From Dreissena polymorpha (taxonomy: Eukaryota > Mollusca > Bivalvia > Myida > Dreissenidae), in NCBI RefSeq assembly GCF_020536995.1, contig NC_068367.1:61073256-61137255 (forward strand): a stretch of DNA of 64,000 nt. The letters run 5' to 3'. Shown piece after piece: positions 1 to 12,415 of this stretch (positions are counted from its first letter, which is position 1; each line of letters opens with the position of its first letter). The notes below the pieces were generated by a model that was given only the letters and a program-made list of their open reading frames with translations, was not told the origin of the DNA and searched no databases. The position numbers were made by a program, and so were the translations under genes.

Positions 1-290
1 ACAATGATGGTGAACAAATGTGCCAAATGATTTTAAAGTCTAACAAAAAATGACAAAGTTATTGCACAGACAAGATCATTTATGGCCATTTTTGACCTTT
101 GAACTCAAAGTGTGACCTTGACGTTGCAGATATCGACTTAATTCTTTTGCATGACACACTGCCCAATGATGCTGAACAAATGTGCCAAATGATTTTAAAA
201 TCTCACAATGAAGATCAGATGAAATTTTTGGGACAGACCGACAAAGTGACTCATATATAGTCCCCATTACCAATGGTAATGGGGGTATAA
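1..290 (+). repeat. 3' part of a HINE/pearl-like repeat related to family A
   Basis: The body shares family A's blocks (aacaaatgtgccaaatg, gtgaccttgac) but closes with its own hairpin at about 262-284, ccccattacc / ggtaatgggg around a 3-base loop. The 5' end lies outside the window. The call rests on the terminal hairpin and the shared body. Confidence 0.6.
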
Positions 291-1868
291 TAAGCTTTTA
301 TAAGAATAATTGATAAAATTTGCAAGCTTTAACATCAGTAGCAAAATGGGGAACAAAGGGACAAATCCCTGTGAAACAATTTGAGAATGGACCAAATGAA
401 TCAACTGTCAGGAATACTTCAAAATATTATTACTACTGGTACATCTTTATGATATTTTCTCATTGACAACACAAGAAAAGTAAATACCTTCATGAGAAAA
501 AATAATAATAATAAGATACATGGTAACTATTCAAGTAAAAACTCTAAAGGAACACTTCTTGTTGATTTTACTTCTCTTGTCTATGACACCACAAATACTT
601 GCTCGCGAAATAATACTCTGGTCGCATTACAATAATTGCTTGTAAAGTGTATTAAGCAAAGTTAAGCCTGAATATTTACAGTAAGCCTATAAAAGAATTC
701 AGAAAGCTTAGTTAAGAATGCATTAAAGATTGCTAAAGCAAGTAAATTATAAAAAAAACTGGAGTATTCTTCAAGAAATAATTAAGAAACTCATGATGAC
801 AGTCACACACAAGAGAATTCTCATAAACAAGCTTCAAATCTATGGCTTCTCAGCACTGACGTGAGACAACCATGAATCATTAGGAAACGCAAATTGAGAT
901 CTGAAGACCGATACTTGTCCCAGATCTGACAAGGCGTCTCGGCAAAACCGCTACTTCCTGTAATTGCTCTCACTTAATAGCTCAAACAAAATAGTCATAA
1001 GAAAACTAGACATATTTAGTTTTAAATGCTTTAAAATATTAATGCTTTAAAATAATTATGCTTTTAAATAATCAGAAAAAGTATCATATACATGTTGTAT
1101 AATATATATATATATATATATATATTTTTCACAAAGAAAAAAAAAACAGATTTGTAACAATTATTAAACTATAGGCTTGACATTGTGTGGTCAATATTTA
1201 TAAACCTCATCCATATGACATTCTTACAAATTCTTAAATGTTTATTTCCTGTCTTTTTAAATTTATTGTTCTTTAAAATGATGTATGTTTTGTTTTAACT
1301 TTAAATGCATGTTGTTTCTGAATATGTGTGTTCATGATCATGAGCTTGTATATGCTTACGTCAAAATAAGCGATTCTGTTATGTTCTGTTCTGTTCTGAT
1401 GAAAAAAACTCTGAGATTTAACAAACGGATAAGCAGAGCACCCATTCAAGTTGCACATGATACAAACAAATGAAATTTGGAGTAAAAGTATGACTTTGCA
1501 AATTTTGATTATGATGTTTATTCTATAACACTCATATGTCTACTTTTTTGGTTTTCAATATTTTATTCTTGAAGCATCTAGTTTAACACAAGTACCTATA
1601 TACAGAGATTATATATATGTTAAGATCAATTGTAACTAATAACGTAAGGAGTAGGGATGAAAGAAGAGGTGTTTCACAAACCTATCCAAAAACAAAATAA
1701 AAACTGATGAAAAAAATTGTACAAAAATATTAGCCCAAAAATGTATTTGTTTATTGTATAAAATTATATAAAATCGTTTGAAATTGCTCTCTAAATAAAC
1801 TCATTTTATTTTTGCTTATAGCAATCATTTCTTCAATTGTAAGTCTGCACTGGATGTAAGCTTTAAAG
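291..1868. other. AT-rich stretch without recognised gene
   Basis: I see no coding exon or known repeat here apart from a (TA)n tract at about 1100-1126. It is ordinary AT-rich intergenic or intronic DNA. Confidence 0.5.
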
Positions 1869-1977
1869 TTATGGATTCAAGGGTAACCTTTGCCTCTTTC
1901 TTATTGTCTTCTTCATATTGTTTGTTGGATGATCCATTTCCTCAATCACATCATCTCTAAACTCTCGACAACATAAT
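1869..1977 (-). CDS. possible terminal coding exon, unknown gene
   Basis: On the minus strand an AG acceptor at 1978-1979 opens a frame reading LCCREFRDDVIEEMDHP, then a basic tail KKTIRKRQRLPLNP and a TAA stop at 1869. An AATAAA-like motif follows about 70 bases further. The acidic then basic composition and the acceptor suggest a real last exon. The palindromic MITE at 1998-2248 sits just upstream, in the putative intron. No upstream exon or family was recognised, so this stays a candidate. Confidence 0.3.
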
Positions 1978-1997
1978 CTGTATTCATTTTGGACAGT

Positions 1998-2248
1998 GCT
2001 CTGCGAAAAGGGGGTTAAATGCATGTGCTTAAAGTGTCGTCCCAGAGTAGCCTGTGAAGTCTGCACAGGCTAATGAGGGATGACACTTTCCGCTTAAATA
2101 AAATTTTCGCTTAGAAGAGACTATCTTGAAATGAAAACTAACATAAAAGCAAAAGTGTTGTCCCTGATTAGCCTGTGCTAATTAGCACAGGCTAATCAGG
2201 GATCGACAACACTTTACACACATGCATTAAACCCCCTTTTCACAGAGC
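1998..2248. mobile_element. MITE with long palindromic ends (TAGCCTGTG type)
   Basis: The ends are inverted repeats: GCTCTGCGAAAAGGGGGTTA on the left and its near complement at 2220-2248. Inner arms carry AGTAGCCTGTG and its reverse, around a second hairpin centred on cctgtgctaattagcacagg. A relative lies at 49422-49634. Non-coding; I could not fix a target duplication. Confidence 0.75.
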
Positions 2249-2631
2249 AGGGCCTATTTGCTTTATTTGCATGAAGCTAAGCATACTTAAGTAAAGATAT
2301 TCACGTATTCTTCAACTTGTCACAGGAAAAACTAGAACATATCAAAGTTATGACCTATAACTCCACGACAACGTATTTAGTAACATGTTGGAAATTGTAA
2401 CAATTAACAAACAAATTTGTTTAATTGATATGTCTGACAAGTAATTTTTTTAATGGATGGGTGCAGAACTAAAAGAAAAGGTATAAGTGAAAGGTTGGGC
2501 CTTTTCTTAATTATGTTTACAACTTATTTGTACCTGTGATAGAGTTGCATTAGACAATAAAATGCAGATAGTATCATTTTCATTAATCATAAACATTGAA
2601 AGCATACTGACAAAAGCAGAAATTATAGAGA

Positions 2632-3176
2632 AACAAGGGACAAAATTGTCACAAAACCAGGTTTTCATTGTGAAAAAAAAATCTGATAAAGGGAGACAAC
2701 TCAAACTGAACTTTTTAAATGAACAAACAAAATTAACCCCCTTTGTAAGTTTGTTTTAAAATAAATCCATTTTTAGTCGTGGCGACCTTGACATTGGAGA
2801 TATTGACGTGATTCTTTCGTGCGACACACCGTCCCATGATGGTGAACAAATGTGCCAAATGATTTTAAAATCTCATAATGAATGACATAGTTATAGCCCA
2901 GACAAGCTCATTTATGGCTATTTTTTACCTTTGAACTCAAAGTGTGACCTTGACCTTGGAGATATTGACGTAATTTTTTCGCGCGACACACCGTCTAATG
3001 ATGGGGTAACAAATGTGCCAAATGATTTTAAAATCTCACAATGAACAACAAAGTTATGGCCCAGACAAGCTTGTTCCGCCCGCCCGCCAGCCAGCCCGCC
3101 AGCCCGCCAGCCAGCCAGCCAGCCTGCCCACATTCGCCAATCTAATAACCAGTTTTTTCCTTCGGAAAACCTGGTT
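2632..3176 (+). mobile_element. HINE/pearl-like element, family A copy 1
   Basis: It begins AACAAGGGACAAAATTG with a 5' motif AACCAGGTTTTC at 2655-2666, and ends GAAAACCTGGTT at 3165-3176, inside a 3' hairpin opened by aaccagttttttcc. A CCCGCCAGCC simple tract lies just before the hairpin. Copy 2 of the segmental duplication lacks it at 9117-9123 (gagaaaaaatgt), which gives an empty site inside an A-run with no clear target duplication. Other copies: 21113, 25836 and 31870. The Helentron (HINE) assignment is inference from architecture. Confidence 0.75.
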
Positions 3177-4468
3177 AAAAATGTATGTCCAAGGACCATA
3201 ACTTCGCCAAAAGTCATTGAACCGGAACAAATTTCGCACATAATCTCTAAGTCATGTAGGTAGACTCAATATCTGAAAGCATTGCGTAAAAAAAACTCCC
3301 AAAAACGGTGATTAAAGAAAAAAATCTATGTCAAAGGCCTATCACTTCACCAAAAATCAATGGCCTGGAATGTATTGGGCACTGCATTTGTTGGTCATGT
3401 AGGTAGACTCACATACTAAAAATCAGCTAAATGTCTGACATCCTTGCATAAAAAAACATCCAGAAACAGTTATTATAGAGAAAAAAATGTAAGTTCAAGG
3501 CCTATAACTTCGCCCAAAGTCATAGAACCGGAACATATTTCACACTTCATCTGAATGTCACGTAGTAGACGCGCATACCAAAAAATGAGCTCAATATCCG
3601 AAAGCGTTGCATAAAAAAACTCCGAAAAAGGTTATTATAGAAAAAAATTACAAGGACCATAACTTTGCCAAAAATAAATCGACTGGAACGTATTTCACAC
3701 TTCATCTGTATAGGTCATGTTGGTAGACTCACATACCTAAAATCAGCTCAATAACCAGGGGTGTGATTTTACCTCCTTTCAGCTGATTTCCTACCTTACA
3801 AGGTCAAACATATTTTACAAAGTGTTATCAACTTTGCTGGATCTATATACAGAAAAGGAGTTTAGTTGTACTCTATGAGGGGGTAGGGCATTTTCCTCAC
3901 CTAGGTGGTTCATTAAACACATCCCTGATATCTGACAGCATTGCGTCAAAAAACTCTGGGAAACAGTAATTATAGAGAAAATTTCTAAGAGTCTTCAAAA
4001 GTCAATAGACCTGGAACGAAATACCCAATTAATTTGAAGGTCATGTCGGCAGATATACCAAATATCATCTCAATATCTGAAAGCATTGCGTAAAAAAAAC
4101 TCCAGAAAACAGCATGCCAGAAGGACAGACAGACGGAGAATGCACTGCTTTATACCACCACTTCCGTAGGGCATACAAATTATGAAGTGTAGTGCAATGG
4201 TTTTAATGCATTGCAATTATCCTCATTGATATCTATACACCCATGAAGTTTCATGTTGATATCTTGTAGAATACCTGAGATATGGCCCTGAAAAGTTATA
4301 TCATACAAAAAACAAAGGGCAATAACTCTTATTTGAGAACGTGTAGGGTTATGGTTATTGTGCATGGAACTTCTTTTCATGGATTATTACGCACTCATGA
4401 AGTTTCATGTTGAAATCTTGTATCATATCTGAGATAAAGCCCTGAAAAGTTACATCATACAAAAACTT
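3177..4468 (+). repeat. Diverged tandem units of a HINE-type body
   Basis: Repeats of about 120-130 bp contain 'ggaccataacttcgcc', 'ggtcatgtaggtagactcac' and 'tctgaaagcattgcg'. A short hairpin-like or simple tract (gacagacagacgga) ends the series near 4135. Non-coding; present again at 9124-10250. Confidence 0.7.
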
Positions 4469-6323
4469 AACAAGAGCACCGCCTTGCAGGTGCAGACCTC
4501 TTATCTATTTTCTTTTTAAAGGTGAAGGGACTCTCATTTTCAATCACAAAGGAGGGAGGGGTGGAGTGAAGAGGGGTGTATAGTGTGGACATTTATTACA
4601 TTATTTTCCAAAAATGCGAACAAAAATGCAAAAAAAAAAATTCGGGGGGGGGGTATAGTGTGAGGGTGAGGGTGTGGTGGTCATTTGTGAGATGATCTTA
4701 AAAAAAAAAAAATTAGGGGGGGGATTCGGGTGGGGGGACGGGGGATGGGGGGGGGATTCTTGGGTGCGATGGTTGGACTGTATTTCAAACATAACCGTTT
4801 CAAAAAAAATATTGGGGGGTGGGGTGGGGGGGTATAGTGTGAGGGTGTGGTGGTCATTTGTGAGATGATCAAAAAAAAAAGAAAAAAAAAATTTAGGGGG
4901 GGGGGATTCTGGGGGGGAGGGGGGGGGGAGGGCATGGGGGATGGTTTGGGTGGAGTATATTGTGGTATGTCAGGTAAGAGTAGTTTTGTCAAAGTATCAA
5001 TCAAATCTAATCATAAATAAAGAAGTTATGGCAATTTTAGCAGAATTTAATAATTTGACGTAGAGAGTCAAGGTCATTCAAAGGTCAAGGTAAAATTCAA
5101 CCTGCCAGGTACAGTAACCTCATGATAGCATGAAAGTATTTGAAGTTTGAAAGCAATAGCCTTGATACTTAAGAAGTAAAGTGGATCGAAACACAAAATT
5201 TAACCATATATTCAAAGTTACTAAGTCAAAAAAGGGCCATAATTCCGTTAAAATGACAACCAGAGTTATGCAACTAGTCCTTTTACTGTACCCTTATGAT
5301 AGTTTGCGAGTGTTCCAAGTATGAAAGCAATATCTATGATACTTTAGGGGTAAAGTGGACCAAAACACAAAACTTAACCAAATTTTCTAAGTATAAAGGG
5401 CCCATAATTCCGTCCAAATGCCAGTCAGAGTAACATACCTTTGCCTGCACAGTCCCCTTATGATAGTTAATAAGTGTTGCAAGCATGAAAGCAATAGCTT
5501 TGATATTGTAGGAATAAAATGGACCTAAACACAAAACTTAAACAAATTTTCAATTTTCTAAGTATAAAAAGGGCACATAATTCTGTCAAAATGCCAGTCA
5601 GAGTTACATTACTTTGCCTGCACAGTCCCCTTATGATAGTTAGTAAGTGTTGCAAGTATGAAAGCAATAGCTTTGATAGTTACGGAATAAAATGGACCTA
5701 AACACAAAACTTAACCAAAAATTTAAATTTTCTGAGTATAAAAAGGGCACATAATTCTGTCAAAATGCACGCCAGAGTTATCTAACTTTGCCTGCCCAGT
5801 CCCCTCATGATAGTAAGTAAGTGTACCAAGTTTGAATGCAATAGCATTGATACTTTCTGAGAAAAGTGGACCTAAACGCAAAACTTAACCAAAATTTTCA
5901 ATTTTCTAAGTATAAAAAGGGCACATAATTCTGTCAAAATGCACGCCAGAGTTATCAAACTTTGCCTGCCCAGTCCTCTCATGATAGTAAGTAAGTGTAC
6001 CAAGTTTGAATGCAATAGCATTGATACTTTCTGAGAAAAGTGGACCTAAACGCAAAACTTAACCAAAATTTTCAATTTTCTAAGTATAAAAAGGGCACAT
6101 AATTCTGTCAAAATGCACACCAGAGTTATCTAACTTTGCCTGCCCAGTCCTCTCATGATAGTTAGTAAGTGTACCAAGTTTGAATGCAATAGCATTGATA
6201 CTTTCTGAGAAAAGTGGACCTAAACGCAAAACTTAACCGGACGCCAACGCCGACGCCAACGCCGACGCCGACGCCAAGGTGATGACAATAGCTCATAATT
6301 TTTTTTCAAAAAATAGATGAGCT
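4469..6323 (+). mobile_element. HINE/pearl-like element, family B copy 1
   Basis: It starts AACAAGAGCACC with a small 5' hairpin (gcacc/ggtgc) and a CTATTTTC motif, and ends at a 3' hairpin AGCTCAT...ATGAGCT at 6288-6323, preceded by a (GACGCC)n tract. The body has G-run blocks at 4625-4950, then several ~125-bp units ('agtataaaaagggcacataa'). Copy 2 of the duplication has no insert at about 10246-10262, a natural empty site. A second copy begins at 50924. Confidence 0.75.
4625..4955 (+). repeat. G-run-rich tract within family B
   Basis: Long runs of G alternate with A-runs and 'tatagtgtgagggtgtgg'. The complement reads as proline-rich frames, which are an artefact. The tract has high potential for G-quadruplexes and slippage. 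The homologous tract lies at 51090-51520. Confidence 0.7.
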
Positions 6324-7500
6324 AAAAAGGCAATAACTCTTATTTAAGAAAGTGAAGGATTATAGTTCTTAAGCATGGCACTCCTCATTTATATCGATAA
6401 ACCCATGAAGTTTCATGTTTATTTCTTATATACTTTCTGAAATAAAGCCCTGAAAAGTTTTGTAACAGAGGGACTGACCAATGGCCGACACCAATTTTTA
6501 TATCCCTCTGCATTTTGCCAGGGATTAAAAAGGCTATAACTCCGTTCACAAATGAATTGCAACAGCATTTGACTTGCATCATTCTCATAGTCATATATAC
6601 TCTAATACAAAGTTTCAATGAAATCTGCCCAAGCAGTTCCAAGATGTGGCTTTAGACCTAAAAGTGTGAAATGTTTAAGTCAAAAAATGGAATAACCATC
6701 ATTATGTAATGGATTGCCAAGTTATTTGATGTTCATCATCCACTAATCCATAATTATATATATTGGTAAACATTTTCAAATTGGCTCCTGCAGTTGCCAG
6801 ATATGGCTTGGGACAAAAAAGTGCTCCAGATGGAAGGACAATGACAAAACAATACCCTCCATCTTCAGCAGGAAATACAAATTTGACATTTTGGCTTGAT
6901 CAGTTTTGACCACAGGTCATTGTGTTTGTTTTTTCGTTTGCATTGAACACAGTACAAAGTTACATACCAAACATTATATCTTTGGGCCTTATAGTTGCCT
7001 TATAGTTATAGTTGCCAATGTTGACCTTTGACCCCTTAGGGTAACCTTGACCTTTGAGTTTTGGGATTTCTGTCACACATAACAATTAAAATCAATCAAT
7101 ATGTGGCCAAGATATGTCTGAAACAAGAATTTGTTTAAGAGTTAGCATGACTTTGCTGCAATATGCCCCTTTTTTTAAGGATGGGCATAAAAATGGTCAA
7201 AGGTTTTGTACTTTTTAAAGCAGGACCAAAAAACTGCACATGCATCCATTCATATTAAAGGAACAATGGCTGCAAGTTAAGATATTGTACATTGGGGTGT
7301 AGGAGAATGTCTGAGGTCAAGTTTGTGTTTATAGACAGACCGAGTAACAGACAATTGGACAGATGACTATGCTGAATTCAGTCAAGCCAACTACAAATAG
7401 CAACAGGTTATTAAAATGAGGAAGTGCAAATTTATGTTCAAAAGGGAGTCAGAGTTTATTAGACCTATAATTACACTGAGAAAGCCAAGAATAACTAGAA
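6324..7500 (+). repeat. Repeat body continuing copy 1 after the family B insertion
   Basis: Units contain 'cccatgaagtttcatg', 'atagttgccttatag' and 'taaccttgacc'. They match 10251-11440 in copy 2. No open frame of any credibility. Confidence 0.7.
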
Positions 7501-7554
7501 ATGGCGTGGCACAGGCCGACGCGTATCCCCACGCCGAATGTTTGACCCAGGGGC

Positions 7555-8899
7555 GCCCCAGGGTTGGTAATGGGGCCATGCATAGTTTAGATTGACCGTA
7601 TTGTCATAAGAGAAGTTCAGTATCAATTAGAAGTGAATCGGTGTAGAAATGAAGAAATTATAGTAAAATACAATTTAGGGTGGGTGTGGCCTATTATGGG
7701 CGGGGCACCCTAGGGTTGGTAATGGGGCTGTACATTGTTGAGATTGACCGTATTGTCATAAGAGATGTTCAGTATCAATTTGAAGTGTATCGGTGCAGAA
7801 ATAAAGAAATTATAGTAAAAGGCAATTTTGGGTGGGCGTGGCCTATGTGAGCGGGGTGCCCCAGGGTTGGTAATGGCGCCATGCATAGTTGAGATTGACT
7901 GTATTGTCATAAAAGAGGTTCAGTATTAATTTGAAGTGAATGGGTGTAAAATGAAGAAATTATAGTGAAAGGCAATTTTGGGTGGGCTTGGCCTATGTGG
8001 GCGTGGCCTATGTGGGCGGGGCAACCCAGGGTTGGTAATGGGGTCATGCATAGTTGAGATTGACCGTATTGTCATAAGAGAAGTTCAGTATCAATTAGAA
8101 GTGAATCGGTGTAGATATGAAGAAATTATAGTAAAAGACAATTTAGGGTGGGTGTGGCCTATTATGGGCGGGGCACCCTAGGGTTGGTAATGGGGCCATA
8201 CATTGTTGAGATTGACCGTATTGTCATAAGAGATGTTCAGTATCAATTTCAAGTAAATCGGTGCAGAAATGAAGAAATTATAGTAAAAGGCAATTTTGGG
8301 TGGACGTGGCCTATGTGAGCGGGGTGCCCAAGGGTTGGTGATGGCGCCATGCATAGTTGAGATTGACTGTATTGTCATAAAAGAGGTTCAGTATCAATTT
8401 GAAGTGAATGGGTGTAAAATGAAGAAATTATAGTGAAAGGCAATTTTGGGTGAGCGTGGCCTATGTGGGCTTGGCCTATGTGGGTGGGGCAACCCAGGGT
8501 TGGTAATGGGGCCATGCATAGCTGAGATTGACCGTATTGTCATAAGAGATGTTCAGTATCAATTTGAAGTGAATCAGTGTAGAAATGAAGAAATAATAGT
8601 AAAAGGCAATTTTGGGTGGGCGTGGCCTATGTCGGCGGGGTGCCCTATAGGGTTGGTTATGGGGCCATGCATAGCTGAGATTGACCGTATTGTAATAAGA
8701 GAGGTTCAGTATCACTTTGAAGTGAATTGGTGTAGAAATGAAGAAACTATAGTAAAAGGCAATTTTTGGTGGGCGTGGCCTATGTGGCCAGGGCGCCCCA
8801 GGGTTGGTAATGGGGCCATGCATAGTTGAGATTGACCGTATTGTCATAAGAGAGGCTCAGTATCAATTTGAAGTAAATTGGTGTAGAAACGAAGAAGAT
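7555..8899 (+). repeat. 152-bp tandem satellite with three-unit higher-order repeat
   Basis: About nine units of roughly 152 bp, each marked by 'agggttggtaatgggg' and 'gaagaaattatagtaaaa' (restarts near 7561, 7712, 7865, 8029, 8181, 8334, 8498, 8649 and 8800). Units 1-3 and 4-6 match each other better than their neighbours, giving a higher-order period near 468 bp. The array separates the two copies of the segmental duplication. Frames of 66-127 codons across it are by-products. Confidence 0.85.
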
Positions 8900-11477
8900 A
8901 AATTTGTTTAATTGATATGTCTGACAAGTAATTTTTTTTAATGGATGGGTGCAGAACTAAAAGAAAAGGTATAAGTGAAAGGTTGGGCCTTTTCTTAATT
9001 ATGTTTACACTTATTTGTACCTGTGATGGAGTTTCATTAGACAATAAAATGCAGATAGTATTGTTTTCATGAATCATAAACATTGAAAGCATACTGACAA
9101 AAACAGAAATTATAGAGAAAAAATGTATGTCCAAGGACCATAACTTCGCCAAAAGTCATTGAACCGGAACAAATTTCACACTTCATCTCTAAGTCATGTA
9201 GGTAGACTCAATATCTGAAAGCATTGCGTAAAAAAACTCCCCAAAACGGTGATTACAGAAAAAATTGTATGTCAAAGGCCTATCACTTCACCAAAAATCA
9301 ATGGCCTGGAATGTATTGGGCACTGCATTTGTTGGTCATGTAGGTAGACTCACATACTAAAAATCAGCTAAATGTCTGACATCCTTGCATAAAAAAACAT
9401 CCAGAAACAGTTATTATAGAGAAAAAAATGTAAGTTCAAGGCCTATAACTTCGCCCAAAGTCATAGAACCGGAACATATTTCACACTTCATCTGAATGTC
9501 ATGCAGTAGACGTGCATCCCAAAAAATAGGCTCAATATCCGAAAGCGTTGCATAAAAAAACTCCGAAAAAGGTTATTATAGAAAAAAATTACAAGGACCA
9601 TAACTTTGCCAAAAATAAATTGACTGGAACATATTTCACACTTCATCTGTATAGGTTATGTAGGTAGACTCACATACCTAAAATCAGCTCAATAACCAGG
9701 GGTGTGATTTTACCTCCTTTCAGCTGATTTCCTACCTTACAAGGTCAAACATATTTTACAAATTGTTATCAACTTTGCTGGATCTATATACAGAAAAGGA
9801 GTTTAGTTGTACTCTGTGAGGGGGTAGGGCATTTTCCTCACCTAGGTGGTTCATTAAACACATCCCTGATATCTGACAGCATTGCGTCAAAAAACTCTGG
9901 GAAACAGTAATTATAGAGAAAATTTCTAAGAGTCTTCAAAAGTCAATAGACCTGGAACGAAATACCCAATTAATTTGAAGGTCATTTCGGCAGATATACC
10001 AAATATCAGCTCAATATCTGAAAGCATTGCGTAAAAAAACCTCCAGAAAACAGCATGCCAGAAGGACAGACAGACGGAGAGTGCACTGCTTTATACCACC
10101 ACTTCCGTAGGGCATACAAATAATGTGGTGTAGTGCAATGGTTTTAATGCATTGCAATTATCCTCATTGATATCTATACACCCATGAAGTTTCATGTTGA
10201 TATCTTGTAGAATACCTGAGATATGGCCCTGAAAAGTTACATCATACAAAAAACAAAAGGCAATAACTCTTATTTAAGAAAGTGAAGGATTATAGTTTTT
10301 AAGCATGGCACTCCTCATTGATATCGATAAACCAATGAAGTTTCATGTTTATATCTTATATACTTTCTGAAATAAAGCCCTGAAAAGTTTTGTAACAGAG
10401 GGACTGACCAATGGCCAACACCAATTTTTATATCCCTCTGCATTTTGCCAGGGATTAAAAAGGCTATAAATCTGTTCACAAATGGATTGCAACAGCATTT
10501 GACTTGCATCATCCTCATAGTCATGTATACTCTAATACAAAGTTTCAATGAAATCTGCCCAAGCAGTTCCAAGATGTGGCTTTAGACCTAAAAGTGTGAA
10601 ATGTTTAAGTCAAAAAAGGGAATAACCATCATTATGTAATGGATTGCCAAGTTATTTGATGTTCATCATCCACTAATCCATAATTATATATATTGGTAAA
10701 CATTTTCAAATTGGCTCCTGCAGTTGCCAGATATGGCTTGGGACAAAAAAGTGCTCCAGATGGAAGGACAATGCCAAAACAATACCCTCCATGTTCGGCA
10801 GGGAATACAAATTTGACATTTTTGCTTGACCAGTTTTGACCACAGGTCATTGTGTTTGTTTTTTCGTTTGCAGTGAACCACAGTACAAAGTTACATACCA
10901 AACATTATATCTTTGGGCTTTATAGTTGCCTTATAGTTATAGTTGCCAATGTTGACCATTGACCCCTTAGGGTAACCTTGACCTTTGAGTTTTGGGATTT
11001 TTGTCACACAACAATTAAAATCAATCAATATGTGGCCAAGATATGTCTGAAACAGGAATTTGTTTAAGAGTTAGCATGACTTTGCTGCAATATGCCCCTT
11101 TTTTAAGGATGGGCATAAAAATGGGCAAAGGTTTTGTACTTTTTAAAGCAGGACAAAAAGTGCACATGAATCCATTCATATTAAAGGAACAATGGCTGCA
11201 AGTTAAGATATTGAACATTGGGGTGTAGGAGAATGTCTGAGGTCAAGTTTGTGTTTATAGACAGACCGAGTAACAGACAGTTGGACAGATGACTATGCTG
11301 AATTCAGTCAAGCCACCTAAAAATAGCAACAGGTTATTAAAATGAGGAAGTGCAAAATTTTCAAAAGGGAGTCAGAGTTTATTAGACCTATAATTACACT
11401 GAGAAAGCCAAGAATAACTAGAAATGGCGCGGCAGAGGCCGACGCGTATCCCCACGCCGCATGTTTGACCCAGGGGC
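8900..11477. repeat. Segmental duplication, copy 2 (lacks later insertions)
   Basis: It corresponds to 2413-7554 without the family A and family B insertions, and so records the pre-insertion state of both sites. The left edge abuts the satellite at aaatttgtttaattg. The right edge passes into the family C array. Confidence 0.85.
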
Positions 11478-12201
11478 TAAGTTTCATGTAGATCGGACAG
11501 TGAATGTGGCCTCTAGAGTGTTAATGAGATTTTACTATAGCCATATAAGGAAAAATGCCCCGCCCCTTGGAAGCCATTTTTTTCAAGCAAACATAATTAT
11601 TTTTGACGAACTCGTCCAAGATATCATTGAGACCAATCTTCTGACCAAATTTCATGAAGATTGGACAATAAATGTGGCCTCTAGAGTGTTAACAAGATTT
11701 TACTATAGCCATATATAGCCATATAAGGAAAAATGCCTCGCCCCTGGTGGCCATGTTTTTAAAGCAACCCATTTTCAAACTCATCCAAGATATCAATGGG
11801 ACAAATCTTCTGACCAAGTTTCATGATGATCGGAAATAAATGTGACCTCTAGAGTGTTTACAAGGTTTTACTATAACCATATATGGAAAATAGCCCCACC
11901 CCTGTAGTAGCCATGTTTTTCAACCAACCAGCATCATTTTTGAACCCGTCCAAGATATTATTGGGATGAATCTTCTGACCCAGTTTCATGAAGATCGGAC
12001 TATAAATGTGGCCTATAGAGTGTTAACAATATTTTACTATAGCCTTATATAGCCCTATAAGGAAAATGCCCCGCCCCTTGGCGGTTATGTTTTTCAAGCA
12101 AACATAACCATTCGACGAACTCATCCAAGATATCATTAAGACAAATCTTCTGACCATATTTCATCAAGATTGGACAATAAATGTGGCCTCTAGAGTGTTA
12201 A
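11478..12201 (+). repeat. Family C array, left part (interrupted at TTAA)
   Basis: About four units of ~175 bp carry 'tggacaataaatgtggcc', 'tctagagtgttaaca' and 'aaaaatgccccgcccc'. The last unit stops at '...tctagagtg' followed by TTAA (12198-12201), where the large transposon begins. The missing continuation 'caaggttatactata' appears after TTAA at 31836-31839. Confidence 0.85.
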
Positions 12202-12214
12202 AGGTCAATTTTAA
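12202..12214 (+). repeat. Left terminal inverted repeat of the large transposon
   Basis: AGGTCAATTTTAA directly follows TTAA at 12198-12201. It is a perfect complement of 31823-31835. Confidence 0.85.
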
Positions 12215-12357
12215 CACTTTTGAAAACTTTATAATATCAAAGATAAATGTTTAAAATGAGGAATCAAAATATTTGCAATAATTTAGCGTTACGCCTTATG
12301 CCATAAATCACCAGGTAAAGCTCCCAATAACGCACCGTTTTCGAAAAGTTGGACTGA

Positions 12358-12391
12358 CTTACCTCCCTTGCTGTGAAGTCAGAGATTTACA
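12358..12391 (+). promoter_or_regulatory. Left subterminal repeat, likely promoter of the P2X7-C gene
   Basis: The block contains cttacctccctt and tgaagtcagagat. It matches, in inverse orientation, the block at 31644-31677, at the same distance from the transposon end. It lies just upstream of the P2X7-type start codon at 12416. A promoter or transposase-binding role is inferred from the symmetry and position. Confidence 0.5.
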
Positions 12392-12415
12392 TCCGCTATA
12401 TTAACCGCGTTATTT

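Larger units (their letters stand above)
2413..7554. repeat. Segmental duplication, copy 1
   Basis: Copy 1 aligns in order with 8900-11477 at high identity by eye. It differs by two insertions (2632-3176 and 4469-6323) and one extra internal unit near 4318-4468. The shared left edge is aaatttgtttaattgat, and the shared right edge is tttgacccaggggc. The block is itself made of repeat units ('gtaggtagactcac', 'cccatgaagtttcatg') and holds no gene. Confidence 0.85.

Noticed and set aside
2918-3241. ORFs rich in RQPASQPA or AGWLAGWRAG, also at 21411, 26135 and 32170
   Set aside because: They come from the CCCGCCAGCC tract and common body of family A, repeated in every copy.
4601-5004. Proline/glycine-rich ORFs
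   Set aside because: They are translations of G-run and A-run tracts within family B.
7978-8847. ORFs of 66-127 codons across the 152-bp satellite
   Set aside because: They recur with each unit on both strands and have no independent coding signal.
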